From: Candidatus Parcubacteria bacterium
GTDB lineage: Bacteria > Patescibacteriota > Patescibacteriia > Patescibacteriales > UBA12075
Direction of reading: 5' to 3'
DNA: 23,326 nt
Assembly (NCBI GenBank): GCA_023142215.1
Contig: JAGLJW010000014.1
Location: 1 to 23,326 of the forward strand
Below the pieces are notes generated by a model that worked only from the letters and a program-made list of their open reading frames with translations, was not told the DNA's origin and made no database searches. The translations under genes were made by a program, and so were the position numbers. Of this stretch, positions 14,464 to 22,604 are shown one piece after another; position 1 is the stretch's first letter, and every line of letters starts with the position of its first letter.

Positions 14464-17235
14464 TTATTTTAAATTTTCAAACAAGACAGAATAAAATTTA
14501 TCAGTTTTTAAATTTGAATTAAAATTTATTTCATCATTTTTAATATCCAAATTTTCAGGATAACTCCAGGTTAATTTGAAATTTTTGTGATAACTGATAT
14601 TACTTTCAAATTTGCTACCAATTGATCCAGGTTGTTTTTGAACTAATAAAGAATACTTAAAAGATTTATTGTCTTTATCATTTTCTGTGTCTTCCTCAAA
14701 TTTAAAAGGTAGTTTATATTTAAAATAAACTTCAATTTCTTCTTCGGGGTCAAGTTGTGTCCAATTTGCGAAAACAGTTTTTCCTGATTCGTTGTATATC
14801 TTTGTTTTTGTGTTAACATCAATAGTTGCCCTACCTTCATTATCCATAACTTGTGGATCGTTTTTCCATTTTTCATTTGGTTCGCTGAAATATTTCTTGT
14901 CAGGTATAGAGAATCCATCAGCATCAAGAAATTGACTACCTTGTGGAACATAGACTCTTAACCAACTGTTATTTCTTACTCCAGTAAAAATTGTTCCTCT
15001 TTTTGCTGTATGAATTCTTTTAATTGTAACAGTGTTGATAATTGAGCCATCTTCTAAAATTTCAGTATCGTGATATATTTCTTCTTGAATATCCTTGTCG
15101 CTTTTTCCACCGGCAATATTTGTATTTACTACCATTAAATAATCACTATTTGTTTCTTTTAACTCACCAGCAAAATCATGTTTTATCATAAACTCTTGCA
15201 CTTCATTATCATGGGAATAAACTAAAATATGTTTTTCGCTTAAGCTTTCTTCTGTAATCTTTAAAATATCTAAGAACATAGCTTTATCTATTCTTTTCGG
15301 AATTTCTAAAATTATTTCATTCATTAAATCGCCAATAATTTTTTTAGGCTTGTTTGTGATATCTTCTTTTTGTTCAGAATAAGTTTGAGTTATTATCCAA
15401 AAATTTTCAGAATTAATTATTACTCCATATTTTTCTTTCATATCAATTGGTCCAATAACATTCAATAATTTTTCAATTACTGTTGGAGTGAAACCAATTA
15501 TACCATCAACAGTAGTTTTTCCACTACGTTCATAAAACCATTCTAATTTTTGAGCTGATAATTTCCAATCTGGCCACCAATTAGCATCCCAAAAATGCCA
15601 CAAAGGATTTACTATATGTAAAGGTTTTGGGGCTATAATTCTTTCATAAAGTCCCCCTTCTGTGTCATAACTTCCGCCTCCAGGAATATCCATATCTTTT
15701 ATTTCACCGTCGCCAATATCAACTACTGCAAAACTACCAATAAAACCGCCGCTTGCTCTTATTTCTGTGTTATTTTGAAAAACTAATAAATATTTTTTAT
15801 CATATTCTAATCCCAAAAATACTCTCATGATTTTAAATAAATTTCTTGTCTCTTTAGTTTGCCTGTCAATTATTGATAATTTATCATTGAGTAAAATAAT
15901 GTAATCTTTATATTTTTCAGGAATAACATTTTTATTAATTTGAGATACTTTATTTTTCAAGTCTTCAATTAGAATTGATATTTCATCTATTTTTGGATCA
16001 AGGTAATTAATAATTTCTTTAATACTGTCCCCTTCTTTGTTGTTCCAATAATCTAGACTTTGTGCAATTAAGCTAGCAATTTCAGAACTAATTATTCCTG
16101 ATGATAAAATTAGATCGGATTCAGAAGCCATTTTTATCTTCTCATTAGGTATTATTCTAGCAAATAAATCAAGCACCTTACTAATTTGAGCCACTTCATT
16201 TTTTGCATCTTCAAAAGCGATGCCAGCTTTTGTAAAGCTCAAGTTAGCTTCATCAAATTCTTTATTTTGTAAAGATATAGTTGCACTTTTTAAATCATTA
16301 ATTGCAGATTCTGTTACACCTAAAACTCTTCCTTCTAAATTTTTAAAATTATAATAATAAGTAAAAGCTTTAAATGGAATGATTAGTATAAATAAAATTA
16401 ATCCAAAAGCTAAACTTGATTTTAATGCATTAAAGCTTGGTCGTGGAAAAAGTTTAGATATAAAATAAACAATATCAGTGATATAATTTATGAAATTTTT
16501 AAAATAGTTTTTCCTTTCTTTCTTGATATCAATTTTTTTAATATTTTTTCTTGTTTCAAATTGTTGTTTTAAAATAATATTTTGTCTTTGTTTTTTAATT
16601 TGTGTTTTATTTCTTTCTAACTTTTTTGCATTTAGGGATTGTTTTGCCAGAATAATATCATTCTTTAAAACTCCAAAGTATTCTCTAAATGAGGGAATTT
16701 TAAATATACATCTACGTATAGTAAAATAAGTGAAAAAATAAGAAAATTTTAGAGTAAATACAATTCCTAAATAAATACGATAACAAAAAATAAAAACATT
16801 TTTGATAACAAAGAATGAAAATATATAAATTATTTTTATAATTTGATAAAGAGCAAGCTGTTTAATTTCTTTGTTATTCTTTAAAAAATTTAAAAATTTA
16901 AAAAATAGATGGAATTTATTATTTTTTTTATGAAAAGCTAAATCTAATTTTTCAGACTTTATCTTGGGAGCTTTTTTAATTTTTTTATTAAAATTTTCAG
17001 TTTGTTTTTTGAAAAACTCAAAGAGTTTAATAAGTTTAATTTTAGTATATTTAGAATAATCATTTAAAAAATTAGAAAAGTTAAAATCATCAATACTGTC
17101 TAGAAAATCATAAAAATCAGAAGAACTATTTTTATTGCAATTTTTTTTCTTTTCCTTGTTTAAATCAAGTAAAAAAGGAGAGGGAGAATTATTTCCTTTT
17201 ATTTTAATATTTGATTTATTTTTAATGGTTTGCAT
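14464..17235 (-). CDS. DUF4012-domain membrane protein, 923 residues
   Basis: A large envelope protein of a family common in Patescibacteria. Residues 1-125 are Lys/Asn/Phe-rich and cytoplasmic. Residues about 129-173 hold two closely spaced hydrophobic segments; 174-265 is a basic, helical stretch; a further membrane helix covers about 273-293. A helical region (305-475, with SLQNKEFDEANLSFTKAGIA and similar coiled-coil-like segments) leads to the DUF4012 domain. That domain is recognised by KYLLVFQNNTEIRASGGFIG (481-500) and the following SFAVVDIGDG and DIPGGGSYD. The C-terminal third is beta-rich (INTVTIKRIHTAKRGTIF, VYFKYKLPF). The biochemical role of DUF4012 is not established; its neighbours, a glycosyltransferase and a DUF11-like surface protein, suggest surface glycan or S-layer-like assembly. 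It starts 21 bases after the glycosyltransferase stop. Confidence 0.88.
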   Translation of the reverse strand: MQTIKNKSNIKIKGNNSPSPFLLDLNKEKKKNCNKNSSSDFYDFLDSIDDFNFSNFLNDYSKYTKIKLIKLFEFFKKQTENFNKKIKKAPKIKSEKLDLAFHKKNNKFHLFFKFLNFLKNNKEIKQLALYQIIKIIYIFSFFVIKNVFIFCYRIYLGIVFTLKFSYFFTYFTIRRCIFKIPSFREYFGVLKNDIILAKQSLNAKKLERNKTQIKKQRQNIILKQQFETRKNIKKIDIKKERKNYFKNFINYITDIVYFISKLFPRPSFNALKSSLAFGLILFILIIPFKAFTYYYNFKNLEGRVLGVTESAINDLKSATISLQNKEFDEANLSFTKAGIAFEDAKNEVAQISKVLDLFARIIPNEKIKMASESDLILSSGIISSEIASLIAQSLDYWNNKEGDSIKEIINYLDPKIDEISILIEDLKNKVSQINKNVIPEKYKDYIILLNDKLSIIDRQTKETRNLFKIMRVFLGLEYDKKYLLVFQNNTEIRASGGFIGSFAVVDIGDGEIKDMDIPGGGSYDTEGGLYERIIAPKPLHIVNPLWHFWDANWWPDWKLSAQKLEWFYERSGKTTVDGIIGFTPTVIEKLLNVIGPIDMKEKYGVIINSENFWIITQTYSEQKEDITNKPKKIIGDLMNEIILEIPKRIDKAMFLDILKITEESLSEKHILVYSHDNEVQEFMIKHDFAGELKETNSDYLMVVNTNIAGGKSDKDIQEEIYHDTEILEDGSIINTVTIKRIHTAKRGTIFTGVRNNSWLRVYVPQGSQFLDADGFSIPDKKYFSEPNEKWKNDPQVMDNEGRATIDVNTKTKIYNESGKTVFANWTQLDPEEEIEVYFKYKLPFKFEEDTENDKDNKSFKYSLLVQKQPGSIGSKFESNISYHKNFKLTWSYPENLDIKNDEINFNSNLKTDKFYSVLFENLK

Positions 17236-17256
17236 GAGGATTTTAAATTAAAAATT

Positions 17257-18411
17257 TTAAATCTTTTTTAAAACTTTATTATATTCTTCTAGCGTTTGGT
17301 TAACACAATTATCCCAATTGTATTTTTTTATTTGCTTATGTCCTTTTTTAATTTGAGAATCTCTTAAGACTTTGTTGTCCAATATTTCAATTATTTTTTC
17401 TTGTATTTCTTTTTTGTTTTTTGGGTTAAAATAAACTGCTGCATCTCCAAGAATTTCTGGTAAACATGATCTATTAGAACTTAAGACAGGACAAGCATAA
17501 TACATTGCTTCAAGTGGCGGTAGGCCAAAACCTTCGTAAAGCGAAGGAAAAATGTATGCCTTGGCGTTATGATAAAAAGATGCTAATTCTGTGTCAGGAA
17601 TAAATCCTGGAAATTTAATATTTTTGTTTTCAAATTTATAAGCAAGATTTTTAAGACACTTAAAAAAATAATCATCTTTACCAACGATCACTAAATCTAA
17701 ATTTTTATTATTTTTATTAATTTCATTAAAAACTTCTACTAAAATTTCAAGATTTTTGTGCGGATAAGCACTACCAACATAAAGCAAATAAGGCTTATGT
17801 AAATTATACCTTAAAAGTACTTTTTTGTCATCAATTTTTTGAGGATTAATCTGTTTTGAAACACCTTCATAAGTTATGGTAATTTTTTTTTCTGACGAAT
17901 TAAATTGTTCAATAATATCATCTTTAGTAAATTGCGAAACAGTTAGTATTTTTTCTGATTTTTTGATAGTATTTTTAATTAGAATCTTATAAGCAAAGTC
18001 TTTAATTTTATATAAAATAGGATGTAATGTACTAGCTCTAAGGGTTGGAAATTTTGTTAAAATCAAATCATGAATTGTCACGATAAAAGGAACTGTACAA
18101 AAAAGTGGCACATTAAAATGTGGAAAATGCATTAAATCTATTTTATGTTTTTTTATTAGATATGGCATTTCAAATTGTTCACACAAGCTGTACCATCTAG
18201 ATTTAACTAAAACTTTTCTTATGTGTGGATTATTAATATTAAAATTATTATAGTTATCCCCACTTAAAAAAATTATATATACATTCTTTTTGTCTTTTAG
18301 AATAATGCTATCAACAATTTCTTTAATGTATCGTCCAATTCCACGACCAACATCTTCACCATACAATCTGGCATCAATTCCTATTATTTTATTTTTATTT
18401 AAATCTGACAT
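17257..18411 (-). CDS. GT4-family glycosyltransferase
   Basis: A 384-residue GT-B fold enzyme that transfers a sugar from a nucleotide donor. It opens with KIIGIDARLYGEDVGRGIGR, the donor/acceptor loop of the mannosyltransferase-like GT4 group (GIDAR.L..GIGRY). It then shows the helical MPYLIKKHKIDLMHFPHFNV, PFIVTIHDL, ILTVSQFTKDDI and PYLLYVGSAYPHKNLEILVE. The donor-binding motif is EGFGLPPLEAMYYACPV (E-x7-E), followed by EILGDAAVYFNP. No membrane segment is seen, so it should act at the inner face of the membrane. It heads the operon with the DUF4012 and DUF11-like genes. The donor and acceptor sugars cannot be told from sequence. A perfect extended -10 lies 6 bases before the ATG. Confidence 0.92.
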   Translation of the reverse strand: MSDLNKNKIIGIDARLYGEDVGRGIGRYIKEIVDSIILKDKKNVYIIFLSGDNYNNFNINNPHIRKVLVKSRWYSLCEQFEMPYLIKKHKIDLMHFPHFNVPLFCTVPFIVTIHDLILTKFPTLRASTLHPILYKIKDFAYKILIKNTIKKSEKILTVSQFTKDDIIEQFNSSEKKITITYEGVSKQINPQKIDDKKVLLRYNLHKPYLLYVGSAYPHKNLEILVEVFNEINKNNKNLDLVIVGKDDYFFKCLKNLAYKFENKNIKFPGFIPDTELASFYHNAKAYIFPSLYEGFGLPPLEAMYYACPVLSSNRSCLPEILGDAAVYFNPKNKKEIQEKIIEILDNKVLRDSQIKKGHKQIKKYNWDNCVNQTLEEYNKVLKKI

Positions 18412-18417
18412 AACTTA

Positions 18418-18426
18418 ATTATAGCA
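18418..18426 (-). promoter_or_regulatory. Extended -10 promoter of the GT4-DUF4012-DUF11 operon
   Basis: On the minus strand TGC followed by TATAAT (18418-18423, perfect) lies 6 bases before the ATG at 18411. No good -35 is found; its position falls inside the stem of the upstream terminator. The transcription start would coincide with the start codon, giving a leaderless message. Confidence 0.6.
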
Positions 18427-18427
18427 C

Positions 18428-18469
18428 AAATTAAAAATATCCCAGTAAATACCAGGATATTTTTAATTT
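18428..18469 (-). terminator. Terminator hairpin of the secreted-protein gene
   Basis: A perfect 15-base stem (18428-18442 with 18455-18469, AAATTAAAAATATCC and its complement) with a 12-base loop. It lies 15 bases after the stop at 18485. The T-rich 3' arm on the minus strand supplies the U tract. The promoter of the next operon begins directly after it. Confidence 0.75.
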
Positions 18470-18484
18470 TATAGAATATATTTT

Positions 18485-20245
18485 CTATTCGTTGCTCGTT
18501 TCATTATCAGTGCCGTCATCAATACTTCCATCGTTTTCGGCATCATTATCATCATTCGTGTCGGTATCATCATCAGTATCTTCATCAACATCAGTATCAA
18601 CATCAGTTTCTTCTTCGTCTGTAACGATTACTTCTGCAGTACTGTTAACATCATTAATTAAAGCTTCTTCATCTTCTTCAATTTCCGGTAATGCACTAAC
18701 AACTACAATAGTTTCTGCATTGATTAATGGCAAATCAACATGTCTAGTACCACGTACCCTTACTTTATCGCCGTTTTTGATATCTGAGATAGTAGCATTC
18801 TGGTTTGTTCCAATAATAATTGTAGTTTCATCTGAAATTTCTACTTTCATTTTTTTAGTAGGCATTCTTTGAATTAAATCCTTTATTTTTATATTTTGAT
18901 GACTAATTCTTTCAATTGCTATTTCTCTGACTTTTAATTTTCTCTTTATTGTACCAATAATTTCTTCTTTAAAGCTTAGTACTTTGTTTTTAATTCTATC
19001 TCTTAAGGAAATTTTATTTACTTGATAAAGAGTTGGTGTTGCTTCTGTGGATAAATCAGGATCAGTTTCGACCATTTGAGCAGTTACTGTTGTATCGTCT
19101 GTTGTATCGTCAGAATTCAATTTAATTTTAAGTTGTTCCTTTGTAATATGTTTTATAGGTGTCCAGTTTACCATTATATAGTTTTCATTTTCATTTACAT
19201 CTGTAACAACACCCGCATGTGCTTTTAGAGCAGTTTGCCAAATTGAATCATTTTTGAGTAACTTTGCATCTATACTGCCATTATCATTTACACGGCCAAC
19301 AATTTTTAATTTATCACCAACTGAAAATTCTTCAAGTTTTGTTTCACCAAAGTATTTTCTAACTATTTTAGTATTTTCATTAACATAAACTGTAACTAAT
19401 GCCCCATCACCGCTAATTAGATTATTAACATCACCAGATTTTAGTCCAGGTGTAGGTAAAATTTTGACTTCAAGAGCAGCGGGAACTACCGTTGTGTCAA
19501 GTGCCACTAATTCTGCATTTGGTCTAAAAGTTCTTATTTTCATAAAGAGATTTTCACCTCTTCTAAGGACTACAACAATTTTTGCCTCTGAATTAACGAG
19601 TCTTCCTCTAATTCTGTCATTTACTTTTAAATCATTAGCACTGGCAGGATTTATACCTCCAACCACAAATCTTGTGTCATCAGTATAGCTAAAAGTATGT
19701 TCTATATTTGCCCATTGATAAGTAATTTCTTTTGAGCTTGTGCTAATATTTGTAATCCATCCATTTATACCATTATTATTTCTTAAACTAATTGAAACAT
19801 TTTCAAGACTTTCTGTTTCAATATTTTCTGTATTTTCATTTTTAGCACCTTTAACTTTAATTTGATCTCCTGGTATCCAATCCGAAAGAACGGTACCATT
19901 TAAATCAGTTTCAGAATCAAGTTCAACTGTGTAATCATGTTTGGTCTCATTGTCACGAATAATTACAGTTGTTGGCAAATCAGTTGATCCAATTTCAATC
20001 AACATACCAGCAAAAGCAATATCTGTTGTTGCTTCAAATAAACCATCTTCACTCGTTGGATTTGTACAAGCAAAATTATATGATACATCAACTTCTGCTG
20101 TTCCAGCAGCATCAGTAGAGACATAAGTTATTCCATCAGTACCACAAACTTGACCATCAGCGGCGTTTAAACCAGTTAATGGTACAATCGCTGGTACAAT
20201 TAACATCAATGTTAAAATTGAAGCTATAAACTTCTTCATAAGCAT
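18485..20245 (-). CDS. Secreted protein with repeated DUF5666-like beta modules and acidic tail
   Basis: A 586-residue exported protein of unknown function. Residues 1-28 (MLMKKFIASILTLMLIVPAI, ending GLNA) form a signal peptide; a second start is possible at Met3. Mature residues 32-41 read QVCGTDGITY, the core of a Kazal-type motif, but only two cysteines (34, 60) are present, so it is a remnant or mimic. The body is all-beta and carries at least four modules ending in a GDx-hydrophobic-basic-hydrophobic-G motif: GDQIKVKG (126-133), NDRIRGR (209-215), GDKLKIVG (310-317) and GDKVRVRG (492-499). This pattern resembles DUF5666/OB-like repeats. A basic helical stretch (about 415-460) separates the last two. 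The C-terminus from about 521 is Asp/Glu/Thr-rich and low in complexity, possibly a calcium- or surface-binding tail. It is a single-gene unit. Confidence 0.8.
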   Translation of the reverse strand: MLMKKFIASILTLMLIVPAIVPLTGLNAADGQVCGTDGITYVSTDAAGTAEVDVSYNFACTNPTSEDGLFEATTDIAFAGMLIEIGSTDLPTTVIIRDNETKHDYTVELDSETDLNGTVLSDWIPGDQIKVKGAKNENTENIETESLENVSISLRNNNGINGWITNISTSSKEITYQWANIEHTFSYTDDTRFVVGGINPASANDLKVNDRIRGRLVNSEAKIVVVLRRGENLFMKIRTFRPNAELVALDTTVVPAALEVKILPTPGLKSGDVNNLISGDGALVTVYVNENTKIVRKYFGETKLEEFSVGDKLKIVGRVNDNGSIDAKLLKNDSIWQTALKAHAGVVTDVNENENYIMVNWTPIKHITKEQLKIKLNSDDTTDDTTVTAQMVETDPDLSTEATPTLYQVNKISLRDRIKNKVLSFKEEIIGTIKRKLKVREIAIERISHQNIKIKDLIQRMPTKKMKVEISDETTIIIGTNQNATISDIKNGDKVRVRGTRHVDLPLINAETIVVVSALPEIEEDEEALINDVNSTAEVIVTDEEETDVDTDVDEDTDDDTDTNDDNDAENDGSIDDGTDNETSNE

Positions 20246-20263
20246 TTGTGAATTATCTATTCA

Positions 20264-20295
20264 GTATGACAGTGAATTTAATTTCATTATCATAC
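20264..20295 (-). promoter_or_regulatory. Possible leader hairpin of the secreted-protein gene
   Basis: GTATGA (20264-20269) and TCATAC (20290-20295), with an inner TGAA/TTCA pair, can fold into a stem within the predicted leader of about 80 bases. It is AT-rich and could have arisen by chance. Confidence 0.3.
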
Positions 20296-20334
20296 AAAAA
20301 AGGATAATCCAATTATTTATTTATTTACAAATAC

Positions 20335-20343
20335 ATTATAACA
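20335..20343 (-). promoter_or_regulatory. Extended -10 promoter of the secreted-protein gene
   Basis: On the minus strand TGT followed by TATAAT (20335-20340, perfect). No clear -35 is seen; its place is taken by a 20-base AT-only palindrome at 20347-20366. Transcription would begin near 20328, well after the rnhA stop. Confidence 0.5.
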
Positions 20344-20382
20344 CATATTTTTTATTAATAAAAAATAGAAAATTTAAACTAC

Positions 20383-20787
20383 TTATTGACCTTTATCCAT
20401 GGCATCGTTGGCTAATTTATCAGCTTCTTTGTTGAATTCCCGTCTAACATGATTATATGTAATTTTTTTAAAATTCAAAGAGTTGTTATAGATTTCCACA
20501 AATAAGGGTTGTAAATTTTTATTTTTTACTTTATATTCTCTATTTAATTGTTTTACTACTAATTCACTGTCTAAAAAGAAATCAATTTCATCTGGATTAA
20601 ATTCTTTGGCTTTTTTTATGGCAGCGAGTAATGCTTTATATTCGGCTTGGTTATTTGTTGTTTCGCCGATATATTCAGAAATTTCACATAAAATTTTACC
20701 CTTTACATTTTTGATTACGGCTCCAATTCCAGATGGTCCTGGATTGCCACGTGAGCCACCATCAGTATATACAATTAATTTATTCAT
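20383..20787 (-). CDS. rnhA: Ribonuclease HI
   Basis: Cleaves the RNA strand of RNA-DNA hybrids, removing R-loops and primers. The 134 residues carry the complete catalytic set: Asp9 in VYTDGGSRGNPGPSG, Glu49 in TNNQAEYKAL, Asp73 in FLDSELVVKQL, and Asp123 in NKEADKLAND, with His113 in NHVRREFN as the usual helper histidine. The segment after VVKQLN is short (REYKVKNKNLQPL), so the basic handle of E. coli RNase HI is missing, as in several archaeal and Gram-positive relatives. Its ATG overlaps the stop of the upstream glycosyltransferase by 4 bases (ATGA), suggesting coupled translation. It is the last gene of this operon. Confidence 0.95.
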   Translation of the reverse strand: MNKLIVYTDGGSRGNPGPSGIGAVIKNVKGKILCEISEYIGETTNNQAEYKALLAAIKKAKEFNPDEIDFFLDSELVVKQLNREYKVKNKNLQPLFVEIYNNSLNFKKITYNHVRREFNKEADKLANDAMDKGQ

Positions 20788-21644
20788 GTTTTTGTTCTTG
20801 ATTTAATTTTTAATTTAGATATTAATATTCCAAAAATCCAAGCTAAGGAAAGGACTTGGTATTCAATCCAAGAGTGCCATTTCTTGAAATATTTTAACTG
20901 TGAATTTTTAAAATATTTTTGTGTTACACCTCTTGGAACTTGTCCAAAGCTTTGACCAATATAATCAGTACATTTAGCAATCGGTGTATACCAAACTTCT
21001 TTATTTTTTTTCTTGAGTTGTTTACAAAAATCAACTTCTTCAAACCAAAGAAAATATCTCTCATCAAGTAATAAGCTGATATTTTCATTCTCATCATGAT
21101 TTGTTCTCATCATAAAAAAAGCTCCTCTAATAGAATCAACTTTTTCTGTTTTGCTATAATCAAAATTTTTTTGTAAATAATTATTTAAAACAAAAGGTAA
21201 AACATGAGGAATTTTAAGTATAATCATGAGTTGATTAAAAAATGTAGGAAATTTTCTAACATGCTTAATGATTTCTCCTTCTTTATTAACTAATTTGCAT
21301 CCAGCCAAACTTGCTTGTTTATTTTCATCCATCCATTTTATTATATTTTCTAATGTATCACTAAAAACTTTCATATCAGGATTAAGCAATAAAACATATT
21401 CCCCTTTTGCTTTTTTAATTGCTTGGTTGTTTGCCTTTGCAAAACCAAAGTTTTCTTTATTTTTAATCAATTTAACTTCCGAAAATTTTTCTTCAACCAT
21501 TTCAGTGGAATCATCAAATGAATTATTATCAACAACAAAAACTTCAAAATCAAAATTTACTTTGCTTTTAAATAATTCTATTAAATTTTCTTCTAGTTTC
21601 TCTTTTGTGTTCCAAGAAACTATAATGACACTTAGTTTTAACAT
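20784..21644 (-). CDS. GT2-family glycosyltransferase (rhamnosyltransferase-like)
   Basis: A 286-residue GT-A fold enzyme. It starts LKLSVIIVSWNTKEKLEENL, followed by VFVVDNNSFDDSTEMV, NFGFAKANNQAIKKAKGEYV and LLLNPDMKV (the DxD-equivalent NPD near residue 94). The acceptor-side motif is YFLWFEEVDFCKQLKKK. This is the pattern of the WbbL/rhamnosyltransferase-like GT2 subfamily, so a deoxyhexose donor is plausible, fitting with rmlB elsewhere in the window; the actual donor is unknown. It ends with a hydrophobic stretch (about 262-276, VLSLAWIFGILISKL) that may tether it to the membrane. The stop is TGA, overlapping the rnhA start, and its own start overlaps the previous gene by 7 bases. Confidence 0.92.
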   Translation of the reverse strand: MLKLSVIIVSWNTKEKLEENLIELFKSKVNFDFEVFVVDNNSFDDSTEMVEEKFSEVKLIKNKENFGFAKANNQAIKKAKGEYVLLLNPDMKVFSDTLENIIKWMDENKQASLAGCKLVNKEGEIIKHVRKFPTFFNQLMIILKIPHVLPFVLNNYLQKNFDYSKTEKVDSIRGAFFMMRTNHDENENISLLLDERYFLWFEEVDFCKQLKKKNKEVWYTPIAKCTDYIGQSFGQVPRGVTQKYFKNSQLKYFKKWHSWIEYQVLSLAWIFGILISKLKIKSRTKT

Positions 21645-22603
21645 TTTTTATAAAAAATAATTTTTTTTTTCATATACCATAATTTTGGTAGTTCTAATAA
21701 TAAATACTGTTCAAATAATAAAATAAAAATAAACGATTTAGCTTGATGCCATATTAAAATTAATTTATTTTTTAAATTAATTGTGTTCCAGAATTTATAA
21801 TAAATTAATTGTTGATTTACAAAAGACCATTTTTTTTCTTGTTTGTTTTTATATTTTCTGGATTTTATAATATTCCAAATTCCCTCTCCTTTTCCAGTTA
21901 CGGTTCTGTCGTGATAAATTACGGCGTCATTCACAAAAGCTGAATTGTAATTTGCTAAATATAATCTATAAATTAAATCACAATCTTCTTTATACATAAA
22001 CATGTTTTCATCAAAATATTGCTCATTTTTTTTAATTTTTATTAAAGCATCTATTTTTATTAAAGCACAAGCACCACTGGGACCAATAATCTTCTCATTT
22101 TCAAATTGATTATTATCAATTTCGCATTGTCCAAGATCAACGAATCTTAAACCGGGTAATAATTTTATTCCGCAACTATCTATAATATTAGTTTTTTTAT
22201 TGTTTTCAAAATCCCATTTTAAAATTTTAGGTGCAACAGAGCCTAAATTATCATTATCTTCCAAAGCTTCAATCATTTTTAAAATTGCATTCTTATCAAG
22301 TAAAACATCAGGATTAATAACCAAAAAATATTCACTATCTAATTTCTCTGCTTTTTTAATTAATTTATTATAAGCTCGTGCAAAACCAATATTTTTTCCA
22401 CTCCATTCAAAATCAATTTCAGGATAATTTTCTTTTATATATTTTTTATTCTCATTTTCTTCTTTATCTGTATTGTCTTGAACAATAATTTTATAATCAT
22501 GAATTTCATCTAAAGCATTTTTAAGAGACGGCAAAAAAAATGGTAAATATTTTGAGGTAGACTTGCCATACGTTATAAAACCTATTGTTAATTTATTAGA
22601 CAT
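21638..22603 (-). CDS. GT2-family glycosyltransferase
   Basis: A GT-A fold enzyme of about 321 residues, related to its downstream neighbour: KLTIGFITYGKSTSKYLPFF, KIIVQDNTD, NIGFARAYNKLIKKAEKL, FLVINPDVLLD (NPD motif) and MFMYKEDCDLIYRLYLA. The C-terminal part has a hydrophobic region (IFILLFEQYLLLELPKL) that could rest on the membrane. A longer start at 22627 would overlap the HD gene by 23 bases; I prefer ATG at 22603, one base after the HD stop region, preceded by a weak AAGG. Two adjacent GT2 enzymes of the rhamnosyltransferase-like type suggest successive steps in building one glycan. Donors are unknown. Confidence 0.9.
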   Translation of the reverse strand: MSNKLTIGFITYGKSTSKYLPFFLPSLKNALDEIHDYKIIVQDNTDKEENENKKYIKENYPEIDFEWSGKNIGFARAYNKLIKKAEKLDSEYFLVINPDVLLDKNAILKMIEALEDNDNLGSVAPKILKWDFENNKKTNIIDSCGIKLLPGLRFVDLGQCEIDNNQFENEKIIGPSGACALIKIDALIKIKKNEQYFDENMFMYKEDCDLIYRLYLANYNSAFVNDAVIYHDRTVTGKGEGIWNIIKSRKYKNKQEKKWSFVNQQLIYYKFWNTINLKNKLILIWHQAKSFIFILLFEQYLLLELPKLWYMKKKIIFYKKC

Positions 22604-22604
22604 A

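Noticed and set aside
14643..14951. A 102-codon open frame on the minus strand inside the DUF4012 gene
   Set aside because: It overlaps the real gene in another frame, has no start signals and its protein shows no recognisable pattern; it follows from AT-rich coding sequence.
18492..18872. A 126-codon Ser/Val-rich open frame on the + strand
   Set aside because: It is the antisense of the Asp/Glu/Thr-rich tail of the secreted protein, whose codons read as serine and valine on the other strand.
20347..20366. A 20-base AT-only palindrome after rnhA as a terminator
   Set aside because: Perfect symmetry, but made only of A and T and with no U tract beyond it; stability would be low. It could still weakly affect the next promoter.
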